From the NCBI GenBank assembly GCA_963790065.1, contig CAWBNK010000001.1, forward strand, positions 434,001 through 498,000: a DNA stretch of 64,000 nucleotides. The letters are read 5' to 3'. Shown one piece after another: positions 56,945-64,000 of the stretch. Each line of letters begins with the position of its first letter. Position 1 is the first letter of the stretch. Origin of the DNA: Palsa-504 sp963790065 (GTDB lineage: Bacteria > Actinomycetota > Actinomycetes > Streptosporangiales > Streptosporangiaceae). The notes below the pieces were generated by a model. The model had not been told where the DNA came from. It worked only from the letters and a program-made list of their open reading frames with translations, and did no database searches. Both the position numbers and the translations under genes were made by a program.

Positions 56945-57765
56945 TCGGGCAGCTCCGGGCGTCCGTCGACCGGGCTCGAGGCGCGGGCATGCCACCGGCG
57001 GGGAATGCGCCCGGCGGTGCGGGCCGCGTACCCGGCCGATACGGCCAGCCGCATCGCGGTGGCCATCCGCTCGGGGTCGGCGGCGCGGGTGATGGCCGAG
57101 GCGATGAGCACGGCGTCGCAGCCCAGTTCCAGCGCGAAGGCCGCCTCGCTGGCCGTGCCGATCCCGGCGTCGAGGACGACGGGGACGCTGGCCTCGTCGA
57201 CGATCATCGCGATGTTGTGCGGGTTACGGATGCCGAGCCCGGATCCGATCGGGGCGCCGAGCGGCATGATGGCCGCGCAGCCCGCCCGTTCGAGCTGGCG
57301 GGCCAGGATCGGGTCGTCGTTGGTGTACGGGAGCACCACGAACCCATCGGCGACCAGCATCCGGGCCGCGTCGAGCAGTTCCGTCGGGTCGGGCAGCAGG
57401 GTGCGATCGTCGGCCACGACCTCCAGCTTGACCCAGTCGGTGCCGAGCGCCTCGCGTCCCAGCCGGGCCACGAGCATGGCCTCGCTGGCGGTGTGGCAGC
57501 CGGCCGTGTTCGGCAGGATGTTCACGCCCGATTGCCGCAGGGTCCCGAGCAGCGACCCTTCGCCGTCTCCGGCCGCGCTGACGCGGCGCATGGCCACGGT
57601 GGCCAGGGCGGTGCCGGACACGTCCAGGACCCGGCGCAGCACCTCCAGGCTCTGCACTCCCCCGGTGCCGAGAATGAGCCGCGAGCTCAGCTCCCGGCCG
57701 GCCAGGATCCACGGGTCGGCCGGGGTTCCCGGAGCGGCCTGGCGCAGTACGTCGGTATCGGTCAC
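56941..57765 (-). CDS. thiG: Thiazole synthase
   Basis: 274 residues from GTG 57765, with AGGAGG nine bases before; a TTG at 57774 sits on the ribosome site and is rejected. Builds thiazole phosphate from DXP, ThiS thiocarboxylate and dehydroglycine. TIM barrel with SRLILGTGG, the Schiff-base Lys in DWVKLEVVAD, MPLGAPIGSGLGI and VLDAGIGTASEAAFALELG. Coupled to thiS and thiD. Confidence 0.95.
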   Translation of the reverse strand: MTDTDVLRQAAPGTPADPWILAGRELSSRLILGTGGVQSLEVLRRVLDVSGTALATVAMRRVSAAGDGEGSLLGTLRQSGVNILPNTAGCHTASEAMLVARLGREALGTDWVKLEVVADDRTLLPDPTELLDAARMLVADGFVVLPYTNDDPILARQLERAGCAAIMPLGAPIGSGLGIRNPHNIAMIVDEASVPVVLDAGIGTASEAAFALELGCDAVLIASAITRAADPERMATAMRLAVSAGYAARTAGRIPRRWHARASSPVDGRPELPE

Positions 57766-57770
57766 GTCAG

Positions 57771-57977
57771 TCAACCTCCTTGCACGGCCGTGACGACTTC
57801 CACCTGGTCGCCGTCGGACAGCGGCGTGGTGTCCCAGGAACCGCGGGGCACGACGCCGCCGTTGACGGCGGCCGCGACGCCGCCGGACGCGGCGGTCAGC
57901 TCGGCGACCGCCTGGGCCAGCCTCACGCCGTCAGGCAGCTCGCGCGGCTTGCCGTTGAGTTTCACCTGGATGCTCAC
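57771..57977 (-). CDS. thiS: Sulfur carrier protein ThiS
   Basis: 68 residues from GTG 57977 (GTGA overlap with thiO stop). Ubiquitin-like fold, VKLNGKPRELPDGVRLAQAV, ending in the required C-terminal Gly-Gly (AVQGG) that is adenylated and thiocarboxylated to donate sulfur to ThiG. Confidence 0.93.
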   Translation of the reverse strand: MSIQVKLNGKPRELPDGVRLAQAVAELTAASGGVAAAVNGGVVPRGSWDTTPLSDGDQVEVVTAVQGG

Positions 57978-59125
57978 CGTGATCCGTCCTCCCGGGTGAA
58001 CCGCTGGGGCGTGAACGGCTCCCATTCGCTGGCGGGCCGGCCGCAGGTCAGCAGGGCCACGGCCGCGTCGGCGGTCACCGGTGACAGCAGGATGCCGTTG
58101 CGGTAGTGCCCGGTGGCCAGCAGCAGCCCGTCCGGCCCGCACCGGCCGAGGATCGGGCCGTTGTCGGGCGTACCCGGCCGCAGACCCGCGCAGGTCTCGG
58201 CCAGGATGAGCTCGCTGGTCACCGGGAGCAGGCTCATCGCGTCATGCAGCAGGTCATGGACGGCGCCGGCGGTCACGGTCCGGTCTGGCCCGCGTTCCTC
58301 GGAGGTCGCGCCCGCGACCAGCTCACCGCCGGCCCGCGGCACCAGGTAGATGTCCCGGCCCTGCACGGTGGCCCGGATGGTGTGGCTGATCACGGCCGGG
58401 AAACCGTCGGGGTGGCGCAGCCGCAGCAGCTGGCCCTTGACCGGCCGCACGGCGGTCCGTAGCCGGTCCGGGAGCCCGGCGATCCCGCCGGACCAGCATC
58501 CGGCGGCCACCACCACCTGCTCGGCGTCGATGTCGCCGCCGTCGGCGAGGCGGACACCGCAGGCCCGTCCGTCGCGGGCGCGCACCGCAAGCACCTGGTC
58601 CCGGACGAACCTGACCTTGGCGGACCGGGCCGCCTCGCGCAGGGCAGCGGCGTACCTGCGGTTATCGACCGACCAGTCGCCGCCGAACAGCACACCACCG
58701 CGCACGTCCGGGCTCAGGAACGGCTCCAGCTGACGGCAGGCCCGGCTGTCCAGTTCCTCGGCGGCCAGGCCGACCGACCGGCGGAAGGCGGTCATCCGGG
58801 CCAGCGCGGCGTGGTCGCCCGGGTCATAGGCCACGGCCATCGTGCCCTCGCGGCGCAGCCCGATCTGGTGGCCGGTCGCCGCTTCCAGTTCGGCCGCGAA
58901 CGGCTCGAACTGGCGCACCGCGAGCAGGTTGAGCCGCAGCAGCGCGTCCTCGCCGAACATGCTCTCGGAGACCGGTGCGAGCATCCCCGCGGCCACCACC
59001 GACGCCGCCTCGTCCCGGCCCGGGTCCGCCAGGACGACGTCCAGCCCGGCGGCCGCGGCACGCCAGGCGATCGCGGTTCCTATCACGCCGCCGCCCGCGA
59101 CGACGACGTCTGCGGTCTCGGCCAC
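57974..59125 (-). CDS. thiO: Glycine oxidase ThiO
   Basis: 383 residues from GTG 59125, eight bases after the riboswitch-borne AAGGGA; GTG 59131 is an alternative but too close. FAD enzyme oxidising glycine to dehydroglycine for ThiG in aerobes. FAD motif VVVAGGGVIGTAIAWRAA (about 7-24), AAGMLAPVSE, SVDNRRYAAAL, PVKGQLLRLR, GHYRNGILLSPVTA at the C-terminus. First gene of thiOSGD. Confidence 0.94.
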   Translation of the reverse strand: MAETADVVVAGGGVIGTAIAWRAAAAGLDVVLADPGRDEAASVVAAGMLAPVSESMFGEDALLRLNLLAVRQFEPFAAELEAATGHQIGLRREGTMAVAYDPGDHAALARMTAFRRSVGLAAEELDSRACRQLEPFLSPDVRGGVLFGGDWSVDNRRYAAALREAARSAKVRFVRDQVLAVRARDGRACGVRLADGGDIDAEQVVVAAGCWSGGIAGLPDRLRTAVRPVKGQLLRLRHPDGFPAVISHTIRATVQGRDIYLVPRAGGELVAGATSEERGPDRTVTAGAVHDLLHDAMSLLPVTSELILAETCAGLRPGTPDNGPILGRCGPDGLLLATGHYRNGILLSPVTADAAVALLTCGRPASEWEPFTPQRFTREDGSR

Positions 59126-59133
59126 CAGCACGC

Positions 59134-59225
59134 TCCCTTCGCCGGCATTACCCGGATCAGGTTCGACGGTCGGAGGCGTGCTGCGTGACACAGCCTCCCT
59201 CTCAGCCCTGGCGGGCTCCCGTGGT
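59134..59225 (-). ncRNA. TPP riboswitch (THI element) controlling thiOSGD
   Basis: On the minus strand: ACGGGAGCC opening stem, GGGCTGAGAGGGAGGC (J3/2-type CTGAGA core), variable P3a arm with CGCAGCACGC, then ACCTGATCCGGGTAATGCCGGCG, the most conserved THI-box part. AAGGGA at the 3' end (59134-59139) serves as the thiO Shine-Dalgarno, so ligand binding probably shuts off translation initiation. Confidence 0.95.
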
Positions 59226-59283
59226 CAGCTATCAGCCTATATCACCCGCAAGATGGCTTCCGGACCCGTGATTGGATGGCGCG

Positions 59284-59928
59284 ATGGCAAACGATCCGCG
59301 GACGCGGCTGGCCGACGCGCGGCTCTACCTGTGCACGGATGCCCGGCGGTCACGCGGTGACCTGGTGGCCTTCCTGGACGCCGTGCTCGGCGCGGGGGTC
59401 GACATCGTGCAGTTGCGGGAGAAGGGCCTGGAGGCGGGCGAGGAACTCGCGCTGCTCGAGGTGTTCGCCGACGCGTGCCGGCGGCACGGCGGGCTGCTGG
59501 CGGTGAACGACCGGGCGGACGTGGCGCTGGCCGCAGGCGCCGACGGGCTGCACCTGGGCCAGGACGACCTGCCGGTCCCGGTGGCCAGGCAGATCCTCGG
59601 CCCCGGGCCGGTGATCGGCCGCAGCAGCCACAGCCCGGCCCAGGCCGATGCGGCCGCCGCCGAACCGGGCGTGGACTACTTCTGCGCCGGGCCGGTCTGG
59701 ACGACACCGACCAAGCCGGGACGCCCGGCCACCGGCCCGGGACTGCTGGCTCACGTCGCAAAGCAGGCCCCGGATCGCCCCTGGTTCGCGATCGGCGGCA
59801 TCAGCCTCTCCCGGCTCGGCGAGGTGCTCGCCGCCGGGGCCACCCGCGTGGTCGTGGTCCGCGCCATCACCGAGGCCGACGATCCGGCCGCCGCCGCGGC
59901 GGCGTTCGCCCGGCGGTTGACGCCGTGA
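59284..59928 (+). CDS. thiE: Thiamine-phosphate synthase
   Basis: 214 residues from ATG 59284 (TTG 59272 possible). Joins HMP-PP and thiazole phosphate. TIM barrel: LYLCTDARRSRGDLVAFLDAVLGAG, VQLREKGLEAGEEL, AVNDRADVALAAGADGLHLGQDDLP, GRSSHSPAQA, CAGPVWTTPTKPGRPATG, AIGGI. Divergent from thiOSGD; only the other strand carries the riboswitch, so thiE control may differ. The 58-bp leader shows no second THI box. Confidence 0.94.
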   Translation: MANDPRTRLADARLYLCTDARRSRGDLVAFLDAVLGAGVDIVQLREKGLEAGEELALLEVFADACRRHGGLLAVNDRADVALAAGADGLHLGQDDLPVPVARQILGPGPVIGRSSHSPAQADAAAAEPGVDYFCAGPVWTTPTKPGRPATGPGLLAHVAKQAPDRPWFAIGGISLSRLGEVLAAGATRVVVVRAITEADDPAAAAAAFARRLTP

Positions 59929-59995
59929 CCCGGCGGTCCCGGGGTTCTCCGCGTCGGCGGCGAGCTGTGGTCCGCGCGTGTGTAACGATGACAGC

Positions 59996-62900
59996 ATGCG
60001 GATCGCCGGGGTTGAGTCGACCGACCTGTTCGTAGGGACCGCGCAGCGCCCGCTGCAGGTCATCAGGGTGACGCTGGAGCATGACGGACCTGGTGGGGCC
60101 GGGGAGGCCGCCGCCACGGTGAACGTCGAGGGGCCGGGCGTGAGGAACCCCGGCCCGTTCCGCATAAATCAGATAACGCCAGGTGAACCTCAGGCTTTCG
60201 AGGTGCCGGTCGAGATCGCGGTGCCCTACCAGCCCGGCAGCACGCGCCGGGTCACGGTGACCGTCGACAGCCAGGCGGGCCGGGTCCAGGCCGATGCCGA
60301 CATCACGGCGGCCGAGCCGGGCTGGACCATGTGGATGGTCAGCCACTTCCACTACGACCCGGTGTGGTGGAACACCCAGGGGCAGTTCGCCGAGGCACGG
60401 CTCAGCCTGCCCGACGAGAACGGCCGGCTGCCCGACGTCCGGGCCGCCTTCGAGCTGGTCGGAGCCCACCTGGACAAGGCCAGGAAGGACAGCGACTACA
60501 AGTTCGTGCTGGCCGAGATCGACTACCTGAAGCCGTACTTCGACGCCTTCCCGGCCGACCGGCAGGACCTGCGCCAGCTGATGGCCGACGGCCGGGTGGA
60601 GATCGTCGGCGGCAACTACAACGAGCCGAATACCAACCTGATCTGCGCCGAGGCCATCATCCGCAACGCGGTCTACGGGATCGGGTTCCAGCGGGACGTG
60701 TTCGGCGGCGACCCGCGGTCGGCGTGGATGCTCGACGTGTTCGGGCACGACCCGGGCTATCCCGGCCTGATGGCGGCGGCCGGGCTGACCTCGTCGGCGT
60801 GGGCGCGCGGGCCGTTCCACCAGTGGGGGCCGTCCGGCGCTGCGGGCGGCGGTGACCGGCGGATGCAGTTCGGCACCGAGTTCGAGTGGATCTCGCCGGA
60901 CGGGCGCGGGCTGCTCACGCACTACATGGCGCACCACTACGGCGCGGGCTGGCAGCTGGCCACGCTGCCCGACCTGCAGGCCGCCGAGCGGGAGGCCTAC
61001 GGGCAGTTCCGGGCGCTTTCCCAGGTGGCGGTCACGCGCAACGTTCTGCTGCCGGTCGGCTCCGATCACGTCATCCCGGCCCGGTGGGTGACCGACATCC
61101 ACCGGGACTGGAACCAGCGGTACGTGTGGCCCAGGTTCACCACGGCCGTGCCCCGCGAGTTCTTCGCCGCGGTCCGCGCCGAGGCCGGCCCGGAAGGTTC
61201 CGGGGGCCGGGCCGGGGCCTGGATCACCCCGCAGACCAGGGACATGAACCCGGTTTACACCGGCAAGGACGTGTCCTACATCGACACCAAGCAGGCCCAG
61301 CGCGCGATCGAGACCGCGGTCACCGAGGCCGAGCGGCTGGGCACGCTGGCCTGGCTGGCCGGGGCGCCGTACCCGCTCGCCCAGCTGGACAAGGCCTGGC
61401 GGCAGCTGGCCTACGGCGCCCACCACGACGGCATCACCGGCGTCGAGTCCGATCAGGTGTACCTGGACCTGCTGGGCGGCTGGCGCGAGGCCTGGGATCT
61501 CGCCGCCGGGGCGCGCGCGGCCGCCGCCGCCCACCTGGCCGGCCACGCGGCCCAGGACGGGCCGATGACGATCAGCGTGGTCAACGCGCTGGCCCGGTCC
61601 CGGCAGGACATGGCCCGGGTCACGGTGGCGGTGCCTGATGACGGCACCCGGTGGCTGGAGATCCAGGACTCCGCCGGGGCCCCGGTGCCGGCGCTGGCCG
61701 AGGGGGCCCGGCGGCGGGAGGACGGGTCCCTGGCCGAGGTGACGCTCACGTTCGCGGCCCGGGACGTGCCCGCGCTCGGGGTCCGGACGTACCGGCTGAA
61801 GGCCGCGGGCGGCTGGACGGCCTATGAGCCCGGCGTCGTGGCCCAGGCGGCCGGGTGGGAAGAGGCTGCGGGCACGACGATCGAGAACGGCAGGTACGCG
61901 GTGACCGCCGATCAGGCCCGGGGCGGGACGGTCAGCATCACCGACAAGCGGACCGGGGCCTGCGTGCTGGCCGGGCCGGGTAACGAGCTGGTCATCCAGG
62001 ACGAGTACGCGCAGCATCCGCGGCACGGCGAGGGACCGTGGCACCTGTCGCCCAAGGGACCGGGTACTGGCTCGTCGTCGGTCCCGGCCAACGTGCGGGT
62101 GGAACGGTGCCCGGCCGGGTCCCGGCTCGTCGCCTCGTTCACCCTGGACGGGCTGGAGGTCATCCAGGAGACGATCCTGTGGGATGACGCCGAGCGGGTC
62201 GAGTTCCGCACCCACGTCGACTCCTACCGCGATCACGACCGGATGCTCCGGGTCAGGTTCCCCGCCGACGTGCCGGGCGGCCTGCCGGTGTACCAGACCG
62301 CGACGGCGGTGATCGGGCGGCCGTTCGGCGTGGTCGACGTGGACTCCGCGGACCACTGGTACACGCTGGATAACCCCGCGCACCTGTGGTTCGGGCTGGG
62401 CTCGGCGGCGCGGGTGCGGACCGGGGACGGCGTGACGCAGGCGATCGGGGTGGCCGAGGTGGTCTGCCCGGACGGCCCGGAGGGCTGGCCGGAGCGCGGG
62501 CTGCGCGGGGTGATCCGCGACCTGGTGACCGCGCTGGCCGCGGCCGGCGTGACCGCGACGTGCAGCCAGGCGGACGGGTCCAGGTACGGCGGGATCGACG
62601 CCGACTCCAACCTGCCCGACGTCAGGATCGTCCTGGGCGGGCCCGAGGCGAACGCGTTCACCTCGGAGGTCCTGGCCGCCGCGGGTCCCGGGTACGCCAA
62701 GGCGCTGTCAGCCCGGCTGGCGGCGGGCGGGACCGCCCGGCTGTGGGTAACGGCCGCGCGCAGCCGCGAGGACGCCTTCGGCCCGGACGCCGACGTGCGG
62801 GGCCCGGCCGACCTGCCGGTGCTGATCGTGGCCGGCGCCGGGCCGGGTGAGCTGGCTTCGGCGGTCACGGCCCTGGCTGGCGACCTGGCCGACGCCGTGG

Positions 62901-64000
62901 TCGACGCGGGCGAGGCGGCCGACGCGGGCGGCATGGCCGACGCGGGCCCGGCCGCCGACCTGCGGCCGGTGCCCCTGGCCGACCGGTCGGTCGCGCTGTT
63001 CAACCGCGGCACGCCCGGCTGCGTGGTCACGCCCGACGGCATGCTGCACATGTCGCTCATGCGCTCCTGCAGCGCGTGGCCGTCGCGGATCTGGATCGAC
63101 GGGGATCCCCGCACCGCGCCGGACGGCAGCAGCTTCGCCTGGCAGCACTGGAGTCACACGTTCGAGTACGCGCTGGCCGCGGGCCCGGGCGACTGGCGGA
63201 CGGCGGGTTTCAGCGCCCAGTCCGAGCAGTACAACCACGACCTGATCGCGGTGGCCGGCCGCGGCGGGCCGGCCGACAGCGGGAGCAGCCTGCTGGCGGT
63301 GGAGCCGGCCAACGTCACGCTCAGCACGCTGAAGCCGCGCGGCAACCCGCTCGCCTCGAGCCTGAGCATCGCGGACGCCGCGCCGGGTGACGCGGCGGCC
63401 GAGGCCACGGTCACGGTGCGGCTGCGGGAGACCGCCGGGCGGCCCACGACGGCGCGGGTCCGGCTGGCGCAGCCGATCTCGGCCGCCTGGCTCACCGACC
63501 TGCTCGAGGAGGCCGACGGCGATTCCGTTCCCGTGGTGGACGGCGCCGCCGTTGTCGACATGCCGGCTTTCGGCACGACGACCCTGGCCGTCCGGACCGG
63601 GCGCGACGCGAGCGGGTACGCACGCATGCCCCTGATCGAGCCGGTCTACGCTCGTTACTGGCTGCACGGCCAGGGCCCGGCACCAGCAGGGAACCTGCCG
63701 GTAGCGGTGCACTTCTCCCCCGCCAGGGCCGCGCTGGCCGACCCGGGTCAGGCCGACTCGCTGACGCTGACGGTGGGCTGCGGTCCGGAGCCCGCCGCCG
63801 GGATGGTGGAACTCGTGGTGCCCGACGGGATCACCGTGACCGCCGACCGGGACCTGCGCTACGAGCTCGCCCCCGGCGGTTACGCGGCCTGGGACCTGAC
63901 CGTGCGGGCGGATCCGGGCACCGGCCCGGGCCGTTATTTCGCGGCGGCCCGGATCAGGGACACCCATCGCCACCTGATCGAGGACACGGCCATGATCGCG
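59996..64000 (+). CDS. GH38 alpha-mannosidase with C-terminal NEW3-like domain (cut by right edge)
   Basis: 1335 codons to the edge, no stop yet. An N-terminal beta domain of about 100 residues precedes the GH38 barrel: zinc motif SHFHYDPVWW (His119, Asp121) and nucleophile Asp247 in WMLDVFGHDPGY, then YGAHHDGITGV (about 480-490). Middle and C-terminal beta domains follow; residues about 1240-1330 (ADPGQADSLTLTVGCGPEP, ELAPGGYAAWDLTV) look like a NEW3 accessory domain. No signal peptide, so probably cytoplasmic. Long open frames on the opposite strand are shadows. Confidence 0.9.
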   Translation, partial: MRIAGVESTDLFVGTAQRPLQVIRVTLEHDGPGGAGEAAATVNVEGPGVRNPGPFRINQITPGEPQAFEVPVEIAVPYQPGSTRRVTVTVDSQAGRVQADADITAAEPGWTMWMVSHFHYDPVWWNTQGQFAEARLSLPDENGRLPDVRAAFELVGAHLDKARKDSDYKFVLAEIDYLKPYFDAFPADRQDLRQLMADGRVEIVGGNYNEPNTNLICAEAIIRNAVYGIGFQRDVFGGDPRSAWMLDVFGHDPGYPGLMAAAGLTSSAWARGPFHQWGPSGAAGGGDRRMQFGTEFEWISPDGRGLLTHYMAHHYGAGWQLATLPDLQAAEREAYGQFRALSQVAVTRNVLLPVGSDHVIPARWVTDIHRDWNQRYVWPRFTTAVPREFFAAVRAEAGPEGSGGRAGAWITPQTRDMNPVYTGKDVSYIDTKQAQRAIETAVTEAERLGTLAWLAGAPYPLAQLDKAWRQLAYGAHHDGITGVESDQVYLDLLGGWREAWDLAAGARAAAAAHLAGHAAQDGPMTISVVNALARSRQDMARVTVAVPDDGTRWLEIQDSAGAPVPALAEGARRREDGSLAEVTLTFAARDVPALGVRTYRLKAAGGWTAYEPGVVAQAAGWEEAAGTTIENGRYAVTADQARGGTVSITDKRTGACVLAGPGNELVIQDEYAQHPRHGEGPWHLSPKGPGTGSSSVPANVRVERCPAGSRLVASFTLDGLEVIQETILWDDAERVEFRTHVDSYRDHDRMLRVRFPADVPGGLPVYQTATAVIGRPFGVVDVDSADHWYTLDNPAHLWFGLGSAARVRTGDGVTQAIGVAEVVCPDGPEGWPERGLRGVIRDLVTALAAAGVTATCSQADGSRYGGIDADSNLPDVRIVLGGPEANAFTSEVLAAAGPGYAKALSARLAAGGTARLWVTAARSREDAFGPDADVRGPADLPVLIVAGAGPGELASAVTALAGDLADAVVDAGEAADAGGMADAGPAADLRPVPLADRSVALFNRGTPGCVVTPDGMLHMSLMRSCSAWPSRIWIDGDPRTAPDGSSFAWQHWSHTFEYALAAGPGDWRTAGFSAQSEQYNHDLIAVAGRGGPADSGSSLLAVEPANVTLSTLKPRGNPLASSLSIADAAPGDAAAEATVTVRLRETAGRPTTARVRLAQPISAAWLTDLLEEADGDSVPVVDGAAVVDMPAFGTTTLAVRTGRDASGYARMPLIEPVYARYWLHGQGPAPAGNLPVAVHFSPARAALADPGQADSLTLTVGCGPEPAAGMVELVVPDGITVTADRDLRYELAPGGYAAWDLTVRADPGTGPGRYFAAARIRDTHRHLIEDTAMIA

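Noticed and set aside
59226..59283. Second TPP riboswitch in front of thiE
   Set aside because: The interval is too short and contains no CTGAGA or ACCTGATC core on the plus strand.
59867..62383. 838-codon open frame on the minus strand opposite the mannosidase and thiE end
   Set aside because: Low-complexity Arg/Gly/Pro/His/Val composition typical of antisense frames in GC-rich genes; the plus strand encodes a clear GH38 protein.
62708..63973. 421-codon minus-strand open frame
   Set aside because: Same reason; antisense shadow of the mannosidase C-terminal half.

Overview
The window is a high-GC actinobacterial chromosome segment. RbpA, a polyprenol monophosphomannose synthase, an LprD-like/DUF3817 membrane pair, an encapsulin with DyP peroxidase cargo, many GTG/TTG starts, ATGA/GTGA stop-start overlaps and several apparently leaderless promoters all point that way. 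The sequence does not fix the genus. Nearly everything is ordinary chromosomal coding DNA. I see no rRNA, tRNA, CRISPR array, transposase or phage gene.

Layout. 1-5.9 kb: truncated P450, small acidic protein, MarR regulator diverging from an APH-fold kinase, DyP peroxidase-encapsulin nanocompartment operon, CorA-type transporter. 5.9-13.6 kb: oligopeptidase B, a coupled adenylate kinase/PRPP synthetase pair, an LprD-like membrane protein, DUF3817, an RsmC/YbxB-like methyltransferase, a TrmH methyltransferase whose frame runs without a stop into a glycerophosphodiesterase, then rbpA behind an exact sigma-R-type promoter. 13.6-22.5 kb: Ppm synthase, a 770-bp gene-free stretch with a candidate structured RNA, and small enzymes and regulators, including a TetR/SDR pair with three operators and a stand-alone TSCPD-domain protein.

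22.5-31.8 kb is an L-fucose-type (or L-rhamnose-type) oxidative sugar catabolism locus. It holds a lactonase, a mutarotase, a FadR-type GntR regulator, an aldo/keto reductase, L-fuconate dehydratase, a ribose-type ABC importer (lipoprotein, double ATPase, permease) and a 2-keto-3-deoxy-L-fuconate dehydrogenase-like SDR. Four copies of one operator, consensus ACATC-S-GATGT, lie at its promoters. 32.2-37.8 kb carries a lysine-fermentation-type cluster: 3-aminobutyryl-CoA ammonia-lyase, lysine 5,6-aminomutase beta and alpha, 3,5-diaminohexanoate dehydrogenase and, divergently, lysine 2,3-aminomutase. The cleavage enzyme (Kce) is not in the window.

37.8-43.6 kb: a tandem GNAT, a PLP trans-sulfuration-family enzyme diverging from a MocR regulator whose frame overruns the next gene, a small phosphatase, and a 713-bp AT-richer intergenic region before an O-methyltransferase. 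43.6-52.1 kb: an orphan sensor-like membrane protein and a six-gene operon (beta-hydroxyacid dehydrogenase plus a complete Liv-type ABC importer) preceded by palindromes and a LacI regulator. 52.2-56 kb: MarR/MFS efflux pair, a small gene behind a twice-repeated 15-bp operator, and an ArsR-like regulator. 56.1-59.9 kb: a TPP-riboswitch-controlled thiO-thiS-thiG-thiD operon with divergent thiE. 60.0-64.0 kb: a GH38 alpha-mannosidase cut by the right edge.
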